A stretch of 64,000 bases of DNA, from positions 868,001-932,000 of the forward strand of contig JADIYI010000008.1 in the NCBI GenBank assembly GCA_016705365.1, in the 5' to 3' direction. Below are positions 27,600 to 35,637 of the stretch, piece after piece (positions within the stretch are counted from its first letter, which is position 1; every line of letters starts with the position of its first letter). Origin of the DNA: Gammaproteobacteria bacterium (GTDB taxonomy: Bacteria > Pseudomonadota > Gammaproteobacteria > Pseudomonadales > UBA5518). A program made the position numbers and the translations under genes. The notes under the pieces are model-generated. The model did not search any database. It saw nothing but the letters and a program-made list of their open reading frames with translations, and had not been told where the DNA came from.

Positions 27600-28259
27600 C
27601 TATCCGCCGCGCGCTTTGAGACGCCCGGCGAGTGCGCTCATGCGCCGCGCCAGGCGGCGGGTGCTGGCCTGCAGCCGGTCCGAACCCTGCGCCAGCGTGC
27701 GCAGATCGCCGAAAAAATTCTCGACTTCGAGACGCGGTGGTGCGAGGCGGGCTTCCTCGTGAATGAATTCCTCCACATGGCGCAGCAGCGAGTCATGTGT
27801 TCCGCGGCCCCAGCGAACCGAGCCGCGCACGGCGCGCCCGATCCGGTGCGCGGGAATATCGCCGAGCAGCACGCCGAGTCGCTGTTCCCAGTCCAGGTCG
27901 AGTCCGGCCAGCGCCTTCTGCAATTCGAGCAACGGCGCACTGTCTCCGGCGATACGCAGCGCGCCGTTGACCAGCGTGCTGGCCTTGTCGGTGGCGCCCA
28001 GCAGCGCCACGAAATCCGAAGCCGCGCCGCTCACCGAACAGCTCGTCTTGCCCTCGTAGTGGCCCAGCAGGCGGACACCTGTGTCTCCGGGAATCACGAA
28101 GACATCGAACGCAGGCACGGTGCAGTGGAGGGCAAATACCTGGCTCCGGAGTGCGGCGATGCGCGCAGCGCCGAGGCGATCCATCGCGAGCGCGCCGTTT
28201 ATGGCACGTTCCAGCGCGGCGAGAGCCGCCGCGTTCAGCGTCGAGGCGCGCGCGCTCAT
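27600..28259 (-). CDS. ubiJ: ubiquinone biosynthesis accessory factor UbiJ (SCP2 lipid-binding domain)
   Basis: A 219-aa soluble protein. The N-terminal SCP2-type lipid-binding domain (about 15-115, VRLLGHYEGKTSCSVSGAASDFVALL) is followed by the UbiJ C-terminal helical part (EEFIHEEARLAPPRLEVENFFGDLRTL). With UbiK it scaffolds the aerobic ubiquinone metabolon. It lies between ubiE and ubiB with 4-base gaps, the classic ubiE-ubiJ-ubiB operon. Confidence 0.93.
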   Translation of the reverse strand: MSARASTLNAAALAALERAINGALAMDRLGAARIAALRSQVFALHCTVPAFDVFVIPGDTGVRLLGHYEGKTSCSVSGAASDFVALLGATDKASTLVNGALRIAGDSAPLLELQKALAGLDLDWEQRLGVLLGDIPAHRIGRAVRGSVRWGRGTHDSLLRHVEEFIHEEARLAPPRLEVENFFGDLRTLAQGSDRLQASTRRLARRMSALAGRLKARGG

Positions 28260-28263
28260 CGGC

Positions 28264-29013
28264 TCAGGCCTTGAAGCCGCGGTGCAGCGCGACGATGCCG
28301 CCGGTCATGTTATGGAAATCGCAGCGCTCGAAGCCGGCATCTTCCATCATGTCGCGCAGCGTTTCCTGGTCCGGATGCACCCGGATCGATTCGGCGAGAT
28401 AGCGGTAGCTGTCCTCGTCGCCGGTCACCAGCCTGCCGATTTTCGGAATCACGGCAAAGGAATACGCATCGTACAGCTTGCCCAGGAATTCGCTGGAAGG
28501 CCGCGAGAACTCGAGCACCAGCAAGCGGCCCCCCGGACGCAGCACCCGCAGCATCGACTGCAGTGCGCGCTCCTTGCGCGTCACATTGCGCAGGCCGAAG
28601 GCGATGGTGATGCAGTCGAAACTCGCGTCCGCAAACGGCAGCATCTCGGCATCGGCCAGCACATAATCGACGTTGGCGCAGATGCCGTTGTCGTGCAGCT
28701 TGTCACGACCCGTGGAGAGCATCGCCTCGTTGATATCCGAGAGCACCACGCGACCAGAGGCGCCCACCGATCGTGAAAAGCGCGCCGCGAGGTCGCCGGT
28801 GCCACCGGCCACATCCAGCACCCGCTGTCCTTCGCGCACTCCGCTCAGCTCGATGGTCAGGCGCTTCCACACACGATGCACGCCGCCCGACATCAGGTCA
28901 TTCATGAGGTCGTAACGGCTTGCCACCGAATTGAATACGCCGCTGACCAGGTCCGCCTTGGCTGACTCATCGACCTGCCGGTAGCCGAAATGCGTGGTTT
29001 TATCGTTGCTCAT
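28264..29013 (-). CDS. ubiE: ubiquinone/menaquinone C-methyltransferase UbiE
   Basis: A class I SAM methyltransferase of 249 aa for the demethyl-quinol C-methylation. Signatures are FGYRQVDESAKADLVSGVFNSVASRYDLMND, motif I VLDVAGGTGDLA and the YDAYSFAVIPKIGRLVTGD region. ATG 29013 (MSNDKTTHFGYR) has GGGGACG upstream and fits the family better than the in-frame start at 29031. Confidence 0.97.
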   Translation of the reverse strand: MSNDKTTHFGYRQVDESAKADLVSGVFNSVASRYDLMNDLMSGGVHRVWKRLTIELSGVREGQRVLDVAGGTGDLAARFSRSVGASGRVVLSDINEAMLSTGRDKLHDNGICANVDYVLADAEMLPFADASFDCITIAFGLRNVTRKERALQSMLRVLRPGGRLLVLEFSRPSSEFLGKLYDAYSFAVIPKIGRLVTGDEDSYRYLAESIRVHPDQETLRDMMEDAGFERCDFHNMTGGIVALHRGFKA

Positions 29014-29027
29014 GATCGTCCCCGTGC

Positions 29028-29414
29028 TCATTGCCGTGCGATCAGCACGGGTCCAACCGGCTCACGACTTGCACCGGCTGCCGCCAGTCGTGCCAGATAT
29101 TCAGTCCAGCGCTGATCGCGTTCGCGACACAGTTCGTGGAGGTACTGCCAGGAAAAGATACCGCTGTCGTGTCCGTCGGAAAAGCGGAATTGCAGCGCAT
29201 AGTTGCCCACCGCCCCGATACTCGTGATGGTCACCATCCGCTTGCCGGTCTGCAGGGTTTCCTGCCCGGTGCCGTGGCCCCGCACTTCCGCGGATGGCGA
29301 ATAAACACGCAGGTACTCGCAGCCGAGGGTGTATTTCGTGCCATCCGCATACACCAGATCAAGGGTGCGCGAGGCCTGATGCAGGCGAATATCGGTGGGT
29401 ACAGGATCGCTCAT
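29028..29414 (-). CDS. DUF971 domain protein
   Basis: A 128-aa soluble protein with the DUF971/GBBH-like N-terminal fold: IRLHQASRTLDLVYADGTKYTLGCEYLRVYSPSAEVRGHG, then ITSIGAVGNYALQFRFSDGHDSGIFSWQYL. Related domains occur in Fe-S biogenesis-linked and gamma-butyrobetaine hydroxylase proteins, but the stand-alone protein has no proven function. It commonly lies next to hslVU in pseudomonads. It lies 35 bases after hslU and 14 bases before ubiE, so it may bridge the two groups transcriptionally. Confidence 0.9.
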   Translation of the reverse strand: MSDPVPTDIRLHQASRTLDLVYADGTKYTLGCEYLRVYSPSAEVRGHGTGQETLQTGKRMVTITSIGAVGNYALQFRFSDGHDSGIFSWQYLHELCRERDQRWTEYLARLAAAGASREPVGPVLIARQ

Positions 29415-29449
29415 GCGTGCAGCACGGCTCTGGCGGGAGGGCGGCTAGC

Positions 29450-30787
29450 TTACAGGATAAACCGGCTCAAATCCTCATCGCGCGCGAGCTCGCCGAGCTG
29501 CGCATCCACATAGGGCATATCGACCACGATACGGTTTGTGTCGCTGGAGGAACCGCGGTCCGCGGCGCTGAAAGAGGCTTCTTCCAGAAGCCTCTCCATG
29601 ACCGTATGCAGGCGACGCGCGCCGATGTTCTCGGTGCGCTCGTTCACTTCGCACGCAATTTCCGCGATACGCCGGATACCTTCACGCGTGAACTCTACCT
29701 CCAGCCCCTCGGTGGCGAGCAGTGCCCGGTACTGCTCGGTGAGCGAGGCATTCGGTTCGGTGAGAATGCGCTCGAATTCATCGGCACCGAGTGCATCGAG
29801 CTCGACGCGTATCGGCAGCCGTCCCTGCAGTTCGGGGATCAGGTCGGAGGGTTTGGCGAGATGAAAGGCCCCCGAGGCAATGAACAGGATGTGGTCGGTA
29901 CGGATGGCGCCATGCTTGGTGCTGACGGTACAGCCCTCGATCAGCGGCAGCAGGTCGCGTTGCACGCCCTCGCGCGACACGTCGGCGCCGGCGTATTCCG
30001 AGCGTCGCGCGATCTTGTCGAGCTCGTCGATGAACACGATGCCGGTCTGCTCGGCCGCCTCCAGCGCGCGTCGCCGCAACTCGTCCTCGTTCAACAGCTT
30101 GGCGGCTTCCTCGTCCTCGATCATTTTCAGCGCGGCGCGTACGCTGAGTCGCCGTTTCTTGCTGCGGCCGGCGGAAAGGTTGGAGAACATGCTCTGCAGC
30201 TGGCTGGTCATCTCCTCCATGCCGGGCGGTGCCATGATCTCGACGCCCATCGCCGTGCCGCTGATTTCGATTTCGATTTCGCGGTCGTCGAGGTCGCCCT
30301 CACGCAATTTCTTGCGGAACAGCTGCCGGGTCGAAGCGCCGCCGCGTTTGGCATCCTCCGGCGTGTCGCGCGCGGGCGGCAACAACGCATCGAGTATGCG
30401 CTCCTCGGCGCTTTCGAGCGCGCGGTCGCGCACTTTGGCAATCTCGGATTCACGCAGCATTTTCAGCGACACATCGGCCAGGTCGCGCACGATCGACTCG
30501 ACGTCGCGTCCCACATAGCCGACCTCGGTGAACTTGGTCGCCTCGATTTTCAGGAATGGCGCGTTGGCGAGCTTCGCGAGGCGACGTGCAATCTCCGTCT
30601 TGCCCACCCCGGTCGGCCCGATCATCAGGATGTTTTTGGGGGTGATTTCATCGCGCAGGGCTGCGGCGACCTGCAGGCGGCGCCAGCGGTTGCGCAGCGC
30701 GACGGCAACCGCGCGCTTGGCCTGTTGCTGGCCGATGATGAATTGGTCGAGTTCGTGGACGATCTCGCGGGGAGTCATGCTGCTCAT
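29450..30787 (-). CDS. hslU: ATP-dependent protease ATPase subunit HslU (ClpY)
   Basis: An AAA+ unfoldase of 445 aa that feeds HslV. Walker A is GPTGVGKTEIARR, Walker B GIVFIDELDKIA, and the pore GYVGRD. The I-domain is in the middle and sensor 2 near the C-terminus (NIGARRLHTVMERLLEE). The C-terminal DEDLSRFIL tail inserts into HslV. The gene is 51 bases after hslV. A start at ATG 30778 is also possible. Confidence 0.97.
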   Translation of the reverse strand: MSSMTPREIVHELDQFIIGQQQAKRAVAVALRNRWRRLQVAAALRDEITPKNILMIGPTGVGKTEIARRLAKLANAPFLKIEATKFTEVGYVGRDVESIVRDLADVSLKMLRESEIAKVRDRALESAEERILDALLPPARDTPEDAKRGGASTRQLFRKKLREGDLDDREIEIEISGTAMGVEIMAPPGMEEMTSQLQSMFSNLSAGRSKKRRLSVRAALKMIEDEEAAKLLNEDELRRRALEAAEQTGIVFIDELDKIARRSEYAGADVSREGVQRDLLPLIEGCTVSTKHGAIRTDHILFIASGAFHLAKPSDLIPELQGRLPIRVELDALGADEFERILTEPNASLTEQYRALLATEGLEVEFTREGIRRIAEIACEVNERTENIGARRLHTVMERLLEEASFSAADRGSSSDTNRIVVDMPYVDAQLGELARDEDLSRFIL

Positions 30788-30838
30788 GGATGGTCTACCG
30801 TTGGGAAGCTCCGTGCGGGCGATGGTGCCGCAAGGGTT

Positions 30839-31384
30839 TCAGGTGCTGGTGTCGAGTTCCTCGATAGTGCGATTGTGGTTGGTGTAGATGCAGATGTCCG
30901 CCGCAATGGCCAGTCCGCTCTCGACGATCTCGCGGGCAGGCATCTCGGTATGGGCGAGCAGCGCGCGCGCTGCCGCCTGCGCATAGGGGCCACCGGAACC
31001 AATCGCAATCAGGCTGTCTTCGGGTTCGATCACGTCACCGTTGCCGGTGATGATCAGGGAATTGTTGCGATCAGCCACCGCCAGCAGCGCTTCGAGGCGG
31101 CGCAGGGCGCGATCGGTGCGCCAGGCTTTCGCGAGTTCGACCGCGGCACGCAGCAACTGGCCCTGGAATTTGTCGAGCTGTGCCTCGAACAGCTCGAAAA
31201 GGGTGAATGCATCGGCCGTACCGCCGGCAAACCCGGCGATGACGGTGGAGTTATGCAGGCGCCTGACCTTGCGCGCATTGCCCTTCATGACGGTTTGCCC
31301 CATCGACACCTGCCCGTCACCGCCAATCACGACCTTGCCGTTGCGGCGCACGGAGAGAATGGTAGTACCGCGAAATTGCTCCAC
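30839..31384 (-). CDS. hslV: ATP-dependent protease peptidase subunit HslV (ClpQ)
   Basis: A proteasome-like N-terminal nucleophile protease of 181 aa. I start at GTG 31384, with GAGGA 7 bases upstream, giving MEQFRGTTILSVRRNG. The catalytic Thr therefore follows a six-residue leader that must be cleaved, unlike E. coli MTTIVSVRR. AGFAGGTADAFTLFELFE, ITGNGDVIEPE and AIGSGGPYAQAAARALL are typical. It forms the HslUV complex with the next gene. Confidence 0.95.
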   Translation of the reverse strand: MEQFRGTTILSVRRNGKVVIGGDGQVSMGQTVMKGNARKVRRLHNSTVIAGFAGGTADAFTLFELFEAQLDKFQGQLLRAAVELAKAWRTDRALRRLEALLAVADRNNSLIITGNGDVIEPEDSLIAIGSGGPYAQAAARALLAHTEMPAREIVESGLAIAADICIYTNHNRTIEELDTST

Positions 31385-31454
31385 ATCGGAATCCTCGTGC
31401 GGGCGGGAATAAAGCCGGATGTTGTCCGGGATATGGGGTGTCGGGGTCCGGGTT

Positions 31455-32030
31455 TCAAGCGCGCTTGCTGATTTCCAGGGTGTCGATGCGATGCTCGAGC
31501 AGTTTCCGGCGTGCCTTGCCCAGTTCCTCGGCGCTCTCGAAGGGGCCGACGTGGACACGGTGCCAGGTTTCGCCGCCGTTGACCGTAACAGTTTCGACGC
31601 TCGCCGCGAGGTCCAGCAGCAGGATTTCGGCGCGGCGCCGGTCGGCATCGGCTAGCTGGCGAAAGGATCCGGCCTGCAGCAGCAACGTCGAGGCTTTTTT
31701 CTCCCGTTCGGGCGTCTTGACAGCCTCCTCCTGCGCGGTGGCGCCCTGGCGATCACCGACGATGATCTCGCTCTCGGAGAGCAATGTGTAATATTCGAAC
31801 TGTGGCTTTTCCGTCGGAACCGCGGGCTTTGGCGCCGCCTGTTCGGCGGGCTGTTCCGCAACCGGGTTCGTATTGCGCTGTGGGTGTGGTGCGAGCGTGG
31901 CCAGGTAGACCAGAAAGCTGATCAGGGCGCCGATGACGACGCCGCTGACCAGCCACAACCATCCGGATGTGGCTGGCTTGCCCGCATTCTTCGCCCGCGC
32001 CGCGCGCTGTTTTGCAAAATCATGAGCCAT
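31455..32030 (-). CDS. SPOR-domain membrane protein (FtsN-like)
   Basis: A 191-aa bitopic protein: short basic cytosolic tail (MAHDFAKQRAARAKNAGKP), one membrane helix (about residues 23-46, WLWLVSGVVIGALISFLVYLATL), a Pro/Ala/Glu-rich linker, and a C-terminal SPOR domain (about 115-190, LLLQAGSFRQLADADRRRAEI ... WHRVHVGPF). SPOR domains bind denuded septal peptidoglycan. The gene matches the FtsN-like one upstream of hslV in Pseudomonas. In that genome argS lies between it and priA; here argS is missing. Confidence 0.9.
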   Translation of the reverse strand: MAHDFAKQRAARAKNAGKPATSGWLWLVSGVVIGALISFLVYLATLAPHPQRNTNPVAEQPAEQAAPKPAVPTEKPQFEYYTLLSESEIIVGDRQGATAQEEAVKTPEREKKASTLLLQAGSFRQLADADRRRAEILLLDLAASVETVTVNGGETWHRVHVGPFESAEELGKARRKLLEHRIDTLEISKRA

Positions 32031-32166
32031 GAGGAGTGTCGGATCCGGACGGCGCGCTTGGGCGCCGATGAAACAGCAACCATTGAATCTAGGGGCGATC
32101 ATTATGGTTGATCCGCCCGCTGATCGCCATGGCGCTGCCACAATGTACCGGGCTTTTCCCCGCGCA

Positions 32167-34383
32167 TCAGGCACCCTCGAGCGGATCCACATCGATATGC
32201 CAGCGATCGATGCCCGGCAGGCGCCGCGACTCCAGCAGCTGACAGGCGGTGGAGATGGCGGCGTGCAGCGGTGTGCGATGGCTGTGTTTGAACAGCAGGT
32301 GCAGGCGAAAGCGTCCGGCCCGTCTTGGCATCGGCGCCGGCACCGGCCCCACTATTGCTACCTGCGGGTGCTGCCCGACCAGGTCTATTTTGAGTTCGCG
32401 CAGCATTTCCAGTCCGCGCTCCTGGACGGTGCTTTCGGCGCGCAACAGGGCCATATAGGCATAAGGCGGCAACCCGTGTTGCTGCCGCTCCTCCAGTATC
32501 GGGTCGATGAACGCGCGATATCCGCCCGCAACGAGTCGCGCGAGCCAGGGATGTTGCGGATGCAGCGTCTGTATCAGCACCTGTCCGGGGTGCTCGGCGC
32601 GCCCGGCCCGCCCGGCAACCTGAACCAGCAACTGGCCGGTCCGCTCGGCAGCACGAAAATCAGCGCTGAACAGTCCCCCGTCGATGTCGATCATGGTGAC
32701 CAGTGTGACGCGGGGAAAATGGTGTCCCTTGGCGAGCATCTGGGTGCCGACCAGGATGCACGGGCGTGCGTCGCCGAGCTTGTCGAGCAGAGCCTCCATT
32801 GCGCCGCGAGCCTGCATCGTACTGCGGTCGATGCGCAGAATCGGGTACTGCGGGAACAGGCGCTGCAGCGTGTGTTCGCTGCGCTCGGTGCCCGCGCCGA
32901 GCGCGAGCAGGCGGGCGCTTTTGCAGTGCGGGCAGGTGCGTGGCGCGGACCTGCGGGCGTCGCAGTGGTGACACCACAACAGGCCTTCGGCGCGGTGCAG
33001 GGTGAGGCGGGCATCGCAGTGGGCACACTCGGCCATCCAGCCGCAATCGGCGCAGCTCAGCAGCGGCGCCCAGCCGCGCCGATTGAGGAAAACCAGCACC
33101 TGGTTGCCCGCAGCGAGCTCGATACCGATGCGCTCGAGCAATTCGGCACAGATGCCGCCGTCGAGGAACTGGCCGCGTACATCGACCAATCGCGTGGCTG
33201 GCGGGCGAGCGGCGCCTGCCCGCTGTGTGAGTTGCAGCAGCCGGAAGCGGCCGGCGCTGCAGTTGGCAAGACTTTCGGTGGACGGTGTCGCCGATCCGAG
33301 CACGATCGGGATATCGAGCCTGCGTGCCCGTACCACGGCCAGGTCGCGGGCGGAGTAGCGAAAGCCCTCCTGCTGCTTGAACGAGGCATCGTGTTCCTCA
33401 TCCACGATGATCGCGCCGAGCTCGGGTAGCGGGCTGAACAGCGCCGAACGGGTGCCGATCAGGACCCGCAGCTGCCCCTGCGCGGCGCGGCGCCAGGTGT
33501 TCAGGCGCTCGCGGTCGCCGAGGCCGGAATGCAGCACGCCGACCTGCGTTCCGAAGCGCGCGGCAAAGCGCCGGTGGGTCTGTGGCGTCAGGCCGATCTC
33601 GGGCACCAGTACCAGAGCCTGCCGACCGGCCTCCAGCACGCGCTTTATGAACCGCAGATAAATCTCGGTCTTGCCGCTGCCGGTCACGCCCTCCAGCAGA
33701 TGACAGCTGAATCGTCCGATATCGCTTTCCAGGGTATCCAGCGCGCGCTGCTGCTCGGCATTGAGCAGCAGCGGAGGCTGCGCTACCTGCGGTTCGCATG
33801 GATCCCGGTCGCATTCCGGTTCGTCCGGCCCGACCTCGCTGGATGCCAGGCCCTTTTTCTGCAATGCCCGCAGCGTGACACGTTCGATGCCGGCCGCGGC
33901 GCAGGCGCGGCCGGACAGCGGCCCCTGAGCCTGCAGCGTTGCCAGTGCCGCGGCCTGTTGCGGGGCGCGGCCAAGAGCCTGGGTGCCGAGACCGAGGCTT
34001 TCCGCAGTCGCGCGCCACAGCAGCGGCGCTCGCGCGGGGGCGCGGGGCAAGGAGCGCAGATCGGCCGGCAGGGTGTTGACCAGCGCCTCTCCGACCGGCG
34101 CGTGATAGTAATGTGCGGCAAAAGTGCACAGATTCATGATATCGGGCGGTAACAGCGGCCCGGCATCCGGCAGCGACAGCGCGCGGCGCAGACGCGAGCG
34201 CTCACGTTCGCCGTGTTCGAGCACCTCGATAATGATGCCGATTACCCGCCGTGGGCCAAGCGGCACCACCACCCGCATTCCCGCCTGCATGCGCTCGGCG
34301 GTGCAATTGGCGGGTGGCAGGTACTCGAGTGCATGTCGCAGCGGTGCCGGTACCGCCACGCGCAGGATGGGTTCTTCAAGCAT
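32167..34383 (-). CDS. priA: primosomal replication helicase PriA
   Basis: A 738-aa 3'-to-5' helicase that restarts stalled replication forks. The N-terminal DNA-binding domains are followed by Walker A GVTGSGKTEIYLR and the DEEH box VDEEHDASFKQQEG. The zinc module has paired cysteines in CADCGWMAECAHC and CHHCDARRSAPRTCPHC. ILVGTQMLAKGHHFPRV and QVAGRAGRAEHPGQV complete helicase domain 2. It is divergent from rpmE, the usual arrangement. Confidence 0.97.
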   Translation of the reverse strand: MLEEPILRVAVPAPLRHALEYLPPANCTAERMQAGMRVVVPLGPRRVIGIIIEVLEHGERERSRLRRALSLPDAGPLLPPDIMNLCTFAAHYYHAPVGEALVNTLPADLRSLPRAPARAPLLWRATAESLGLGTQALGRAPQQAAALATLQAQGPLSGRACAAAGIERVTLRALQKKGLASSEVGPDEPECDRDPCEPQVAQPPLLLNAEQQRALDTLESDIGRFSCHLLEGVTGSGKTEIYLRFIKRVLEAGRQALVLVPEIGLTPQTHRRFAARFGTQVGVLHSGLGDRERLNTWRRAAQGQLRVLIGTRSALFSPLPELGAIIVDEEHDASFKQQEGFRYSARDLAVVRARRLDIPIVLGSATPSTESLANCSAGRFRLLQLTQRAGAARPPATRLVDVRGQFLDGGICAELLERIGIELAAGNQVLVFLNRRGWAPLLSCADCGWMAECAHCDARLTLHRAEGLLWCHHCDARRSAPRTCPHCKSARLLALGAGTERSEHTLQRLFPQYPILRIDRSTMQARGAMEALLDKLGDARPCILVGTQMLAKGHHFPRVTLVTMIDIDGGLFSADFRAAERTGQLLVQVAGRAGRAEHPGQVLIQTLHPQHPWLARLVAGGYRAFIDPILEERQQHGLPPYAYMALLRAESTVQERGLEMLRELKIDLVGQHPQVAIVGPVPAPMPRRAGRFRLHLLFKHSHRTPLHAAISTACQLLESRRLPGIDRWHIDVDPLEGA

Positions 34384-34467
34384 TGCGCAGGCGCAGCGTG
34401 ACCAGGAAACGGCGCCAGTCTAGCATGGCCGGCGGGTGTGGATTTTCCGCATCCGGGCGGGCCGCTC

Positions 34468-34496
34468 TTGCCATTGCCTGTCGTTGTGCATAATAT
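34468..34496 (+). promoter_or_regulatory. probable rpmE promoter
   Basis: TTGCCA (34468-34473), 17 bases, TAATAT (34491-34496), followed by a GC-rich GCCGCGC discriminator as is typical of growth-rate-controlled ribosomal genes. Confidence 0.5.
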
Positions 34497-34568
34497 GCCG
34501 CGCTCGATTTTACAGCCGACAGCTCACGCCCTGATGGGCGCAAAACCGGGCTGCTGCAAGGTGACGCC

Positions 34569-34793
34569 ATGAAAGCCGACATTCATCCTGCCTACGCGAA
34601 CCTGACTGCAACCTGCAGTTGCGGAAACGTGATCGAAACACGTTCCACGCTCGCCAAGGATCTGCATCTCGACGTCTGCTCGAAGTGCCATCCGTTCTAT
34701 TCGGGCAAGCAAAAAGTGCTCGACACGGGCGGCCGTATCGATCGCTTCAAGAAGCGCTTCGGCAACGTTGGCGCTCGCCGCGAGACCGAGTAA
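34569..34793 (+). CDS. rpmE: 50S ribosomal protein L31 (zinc-binding type)
   Basis: A 74-aa L31 starting MKADIHPAYANLTATCSCGN. Cysteines in CSCGN and CSKCHPFYSG form the zinc site, so this is the C+ type that also stores zinc. FYSGKQKVLDTGGRIDRFKKRFG closes the protein. ATG 34569 is 14 codons before the Cys pair, normal for the family. It is divergent from priA. Confidence 0.97.
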   Translation: MKADIHPAYANLTATCSCGNVIETRSTLAKDLHLDVCSKCHPFYSGKQKVLDTGGRIDRFKKRFGNVGARRETE

Positions 34794-35634
34794 GCGCACA
34801 GCGAGGAGCCGGCGGCTCCCGCGTTTCCTCCGCTGCGGCAGCCTGTTCCGGACCCTGGCCGTCATCGCGGTCAGTGTCGCTGCCTGTGCTGATCCGCAAT
34901 CAAGCTCTCCTCCCGCGCACTGCGTTGCCCTTGCCCCGCCGCTCGGTGCGGAACTTCGCAAGGTGGTCGACGGAGATACCTTGCTGCTGGCCGACGGGCG
35001 TCGCGTTCGCCTGATTGGCGTCAACACCCCCGAACTTGATCACGAAGGCGCTGCCGATGAGCCGGGCGCGCAGCAGGCGGCGCGGTTTGCCGGTGTCTTT
35101 CTGGCGGACAAGCAGATCGGTCTGGTTTCCGGGGTCAGCGCCAGCGACCGTTACGGGCGCGTTCTTGCCCATGTCTACAGCGCCAGCGGTGCCAGCCTGG
35201 AAGAGGCGTTGCTGGATGCGGGGCTGGCGCGTCATATCGCGGTGCCCCCCGACATCGCGCAGGCCGGTTGCCTTGCCGGCGCCGAGCAGCTGGCGCGGGT
35301 GGCGCGACGCGGGTTGTGGGGCTCTGGCGAGTTCCTGCCACGTGATACTTCCACGCTGAGATCAGGCGAAAACGGGTTTCGCCTGCTGCAGGGGCGTGTC
35401 AGCGCGGTCGAGAGAAGCAGCTCTGCCTGGTGGATCGAGCTGGACGATCGGGTTTCCCTGAGGCTCGATCGTGGCGACCAGAAATACTTCGAATGGAAGG
35501 ATGTTGCCCGGCTCGAGGGGCAAATTGTCGAAGTGCGCGGCTGGCTCGTCTGGCGCGGAACACGAGCGCATGGACATCCGCCATGGTTGATGCGCTTGCG
35601 TCATCCCCTGTCGCTGCGCGGCAGCAGCGGTTGA
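34768..35634 (+). CDS. thermonuclease-like (SNase) lipoprotein
   Basis: A protein of up to 288 aa with a lipoprotein signal (TLAVIAVSVAAC; lipobox Cys near residue 40) and a staphylococcal-nuclease OB-fold. KVVDGDTLLL, RLIGVNTPEL and DRYGRVLAHVY carry the Asp, Arg, Glu and second Arg equivalent to D21/R35/E43/R87. A C-terminal beta domain of about 80 aa follows. It is probably a membrane-attached exported nuclease. The only plausible start in frame is TTG 34768, inside the 3' end of rpmE; a GAGGAG near 34801 has no standard start behind it, so the true start is unsure. Confidence 0.82.
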   Translation: MALAARPSKRTARSRRLPRFLRCGSLFRTLAVIAVSVAACADPQSSSPPAHCVALAPPLGAELRKVVDGDTLLLADGRRVRLIGVNTPELDHEGAADEPGAQQAARFAGVFLADKQIGLVSGVSASDRYGRVLAHVYSASGASLEEALLDAGLARHIAVPPDIAQAGCLAGAEQLARVARRGLWGSGEFLPRDTSTLRSGENGFRLLQGRVSAVERSSSAWWIELDDRVSLRLDRGDQKYFEWKDVARLEGQIVEVRGWLVWRGTRAHGHPPWLMRLRHPLSLRGSSG

Positions 35635-35637
35635 TGG

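Noticed and set aside
25496..27619. 707-codon plus-strand open frame opposite hisI and ubiB
   Set aside because: Both minus-strand genes have intact catalytic motifs; the antisense frame has none.
29294..31471. 725-codon plus-strand open frame opposite hslU and hslV
   Set aside because: Antisense to two well-conserved genes; no recognisable domain.
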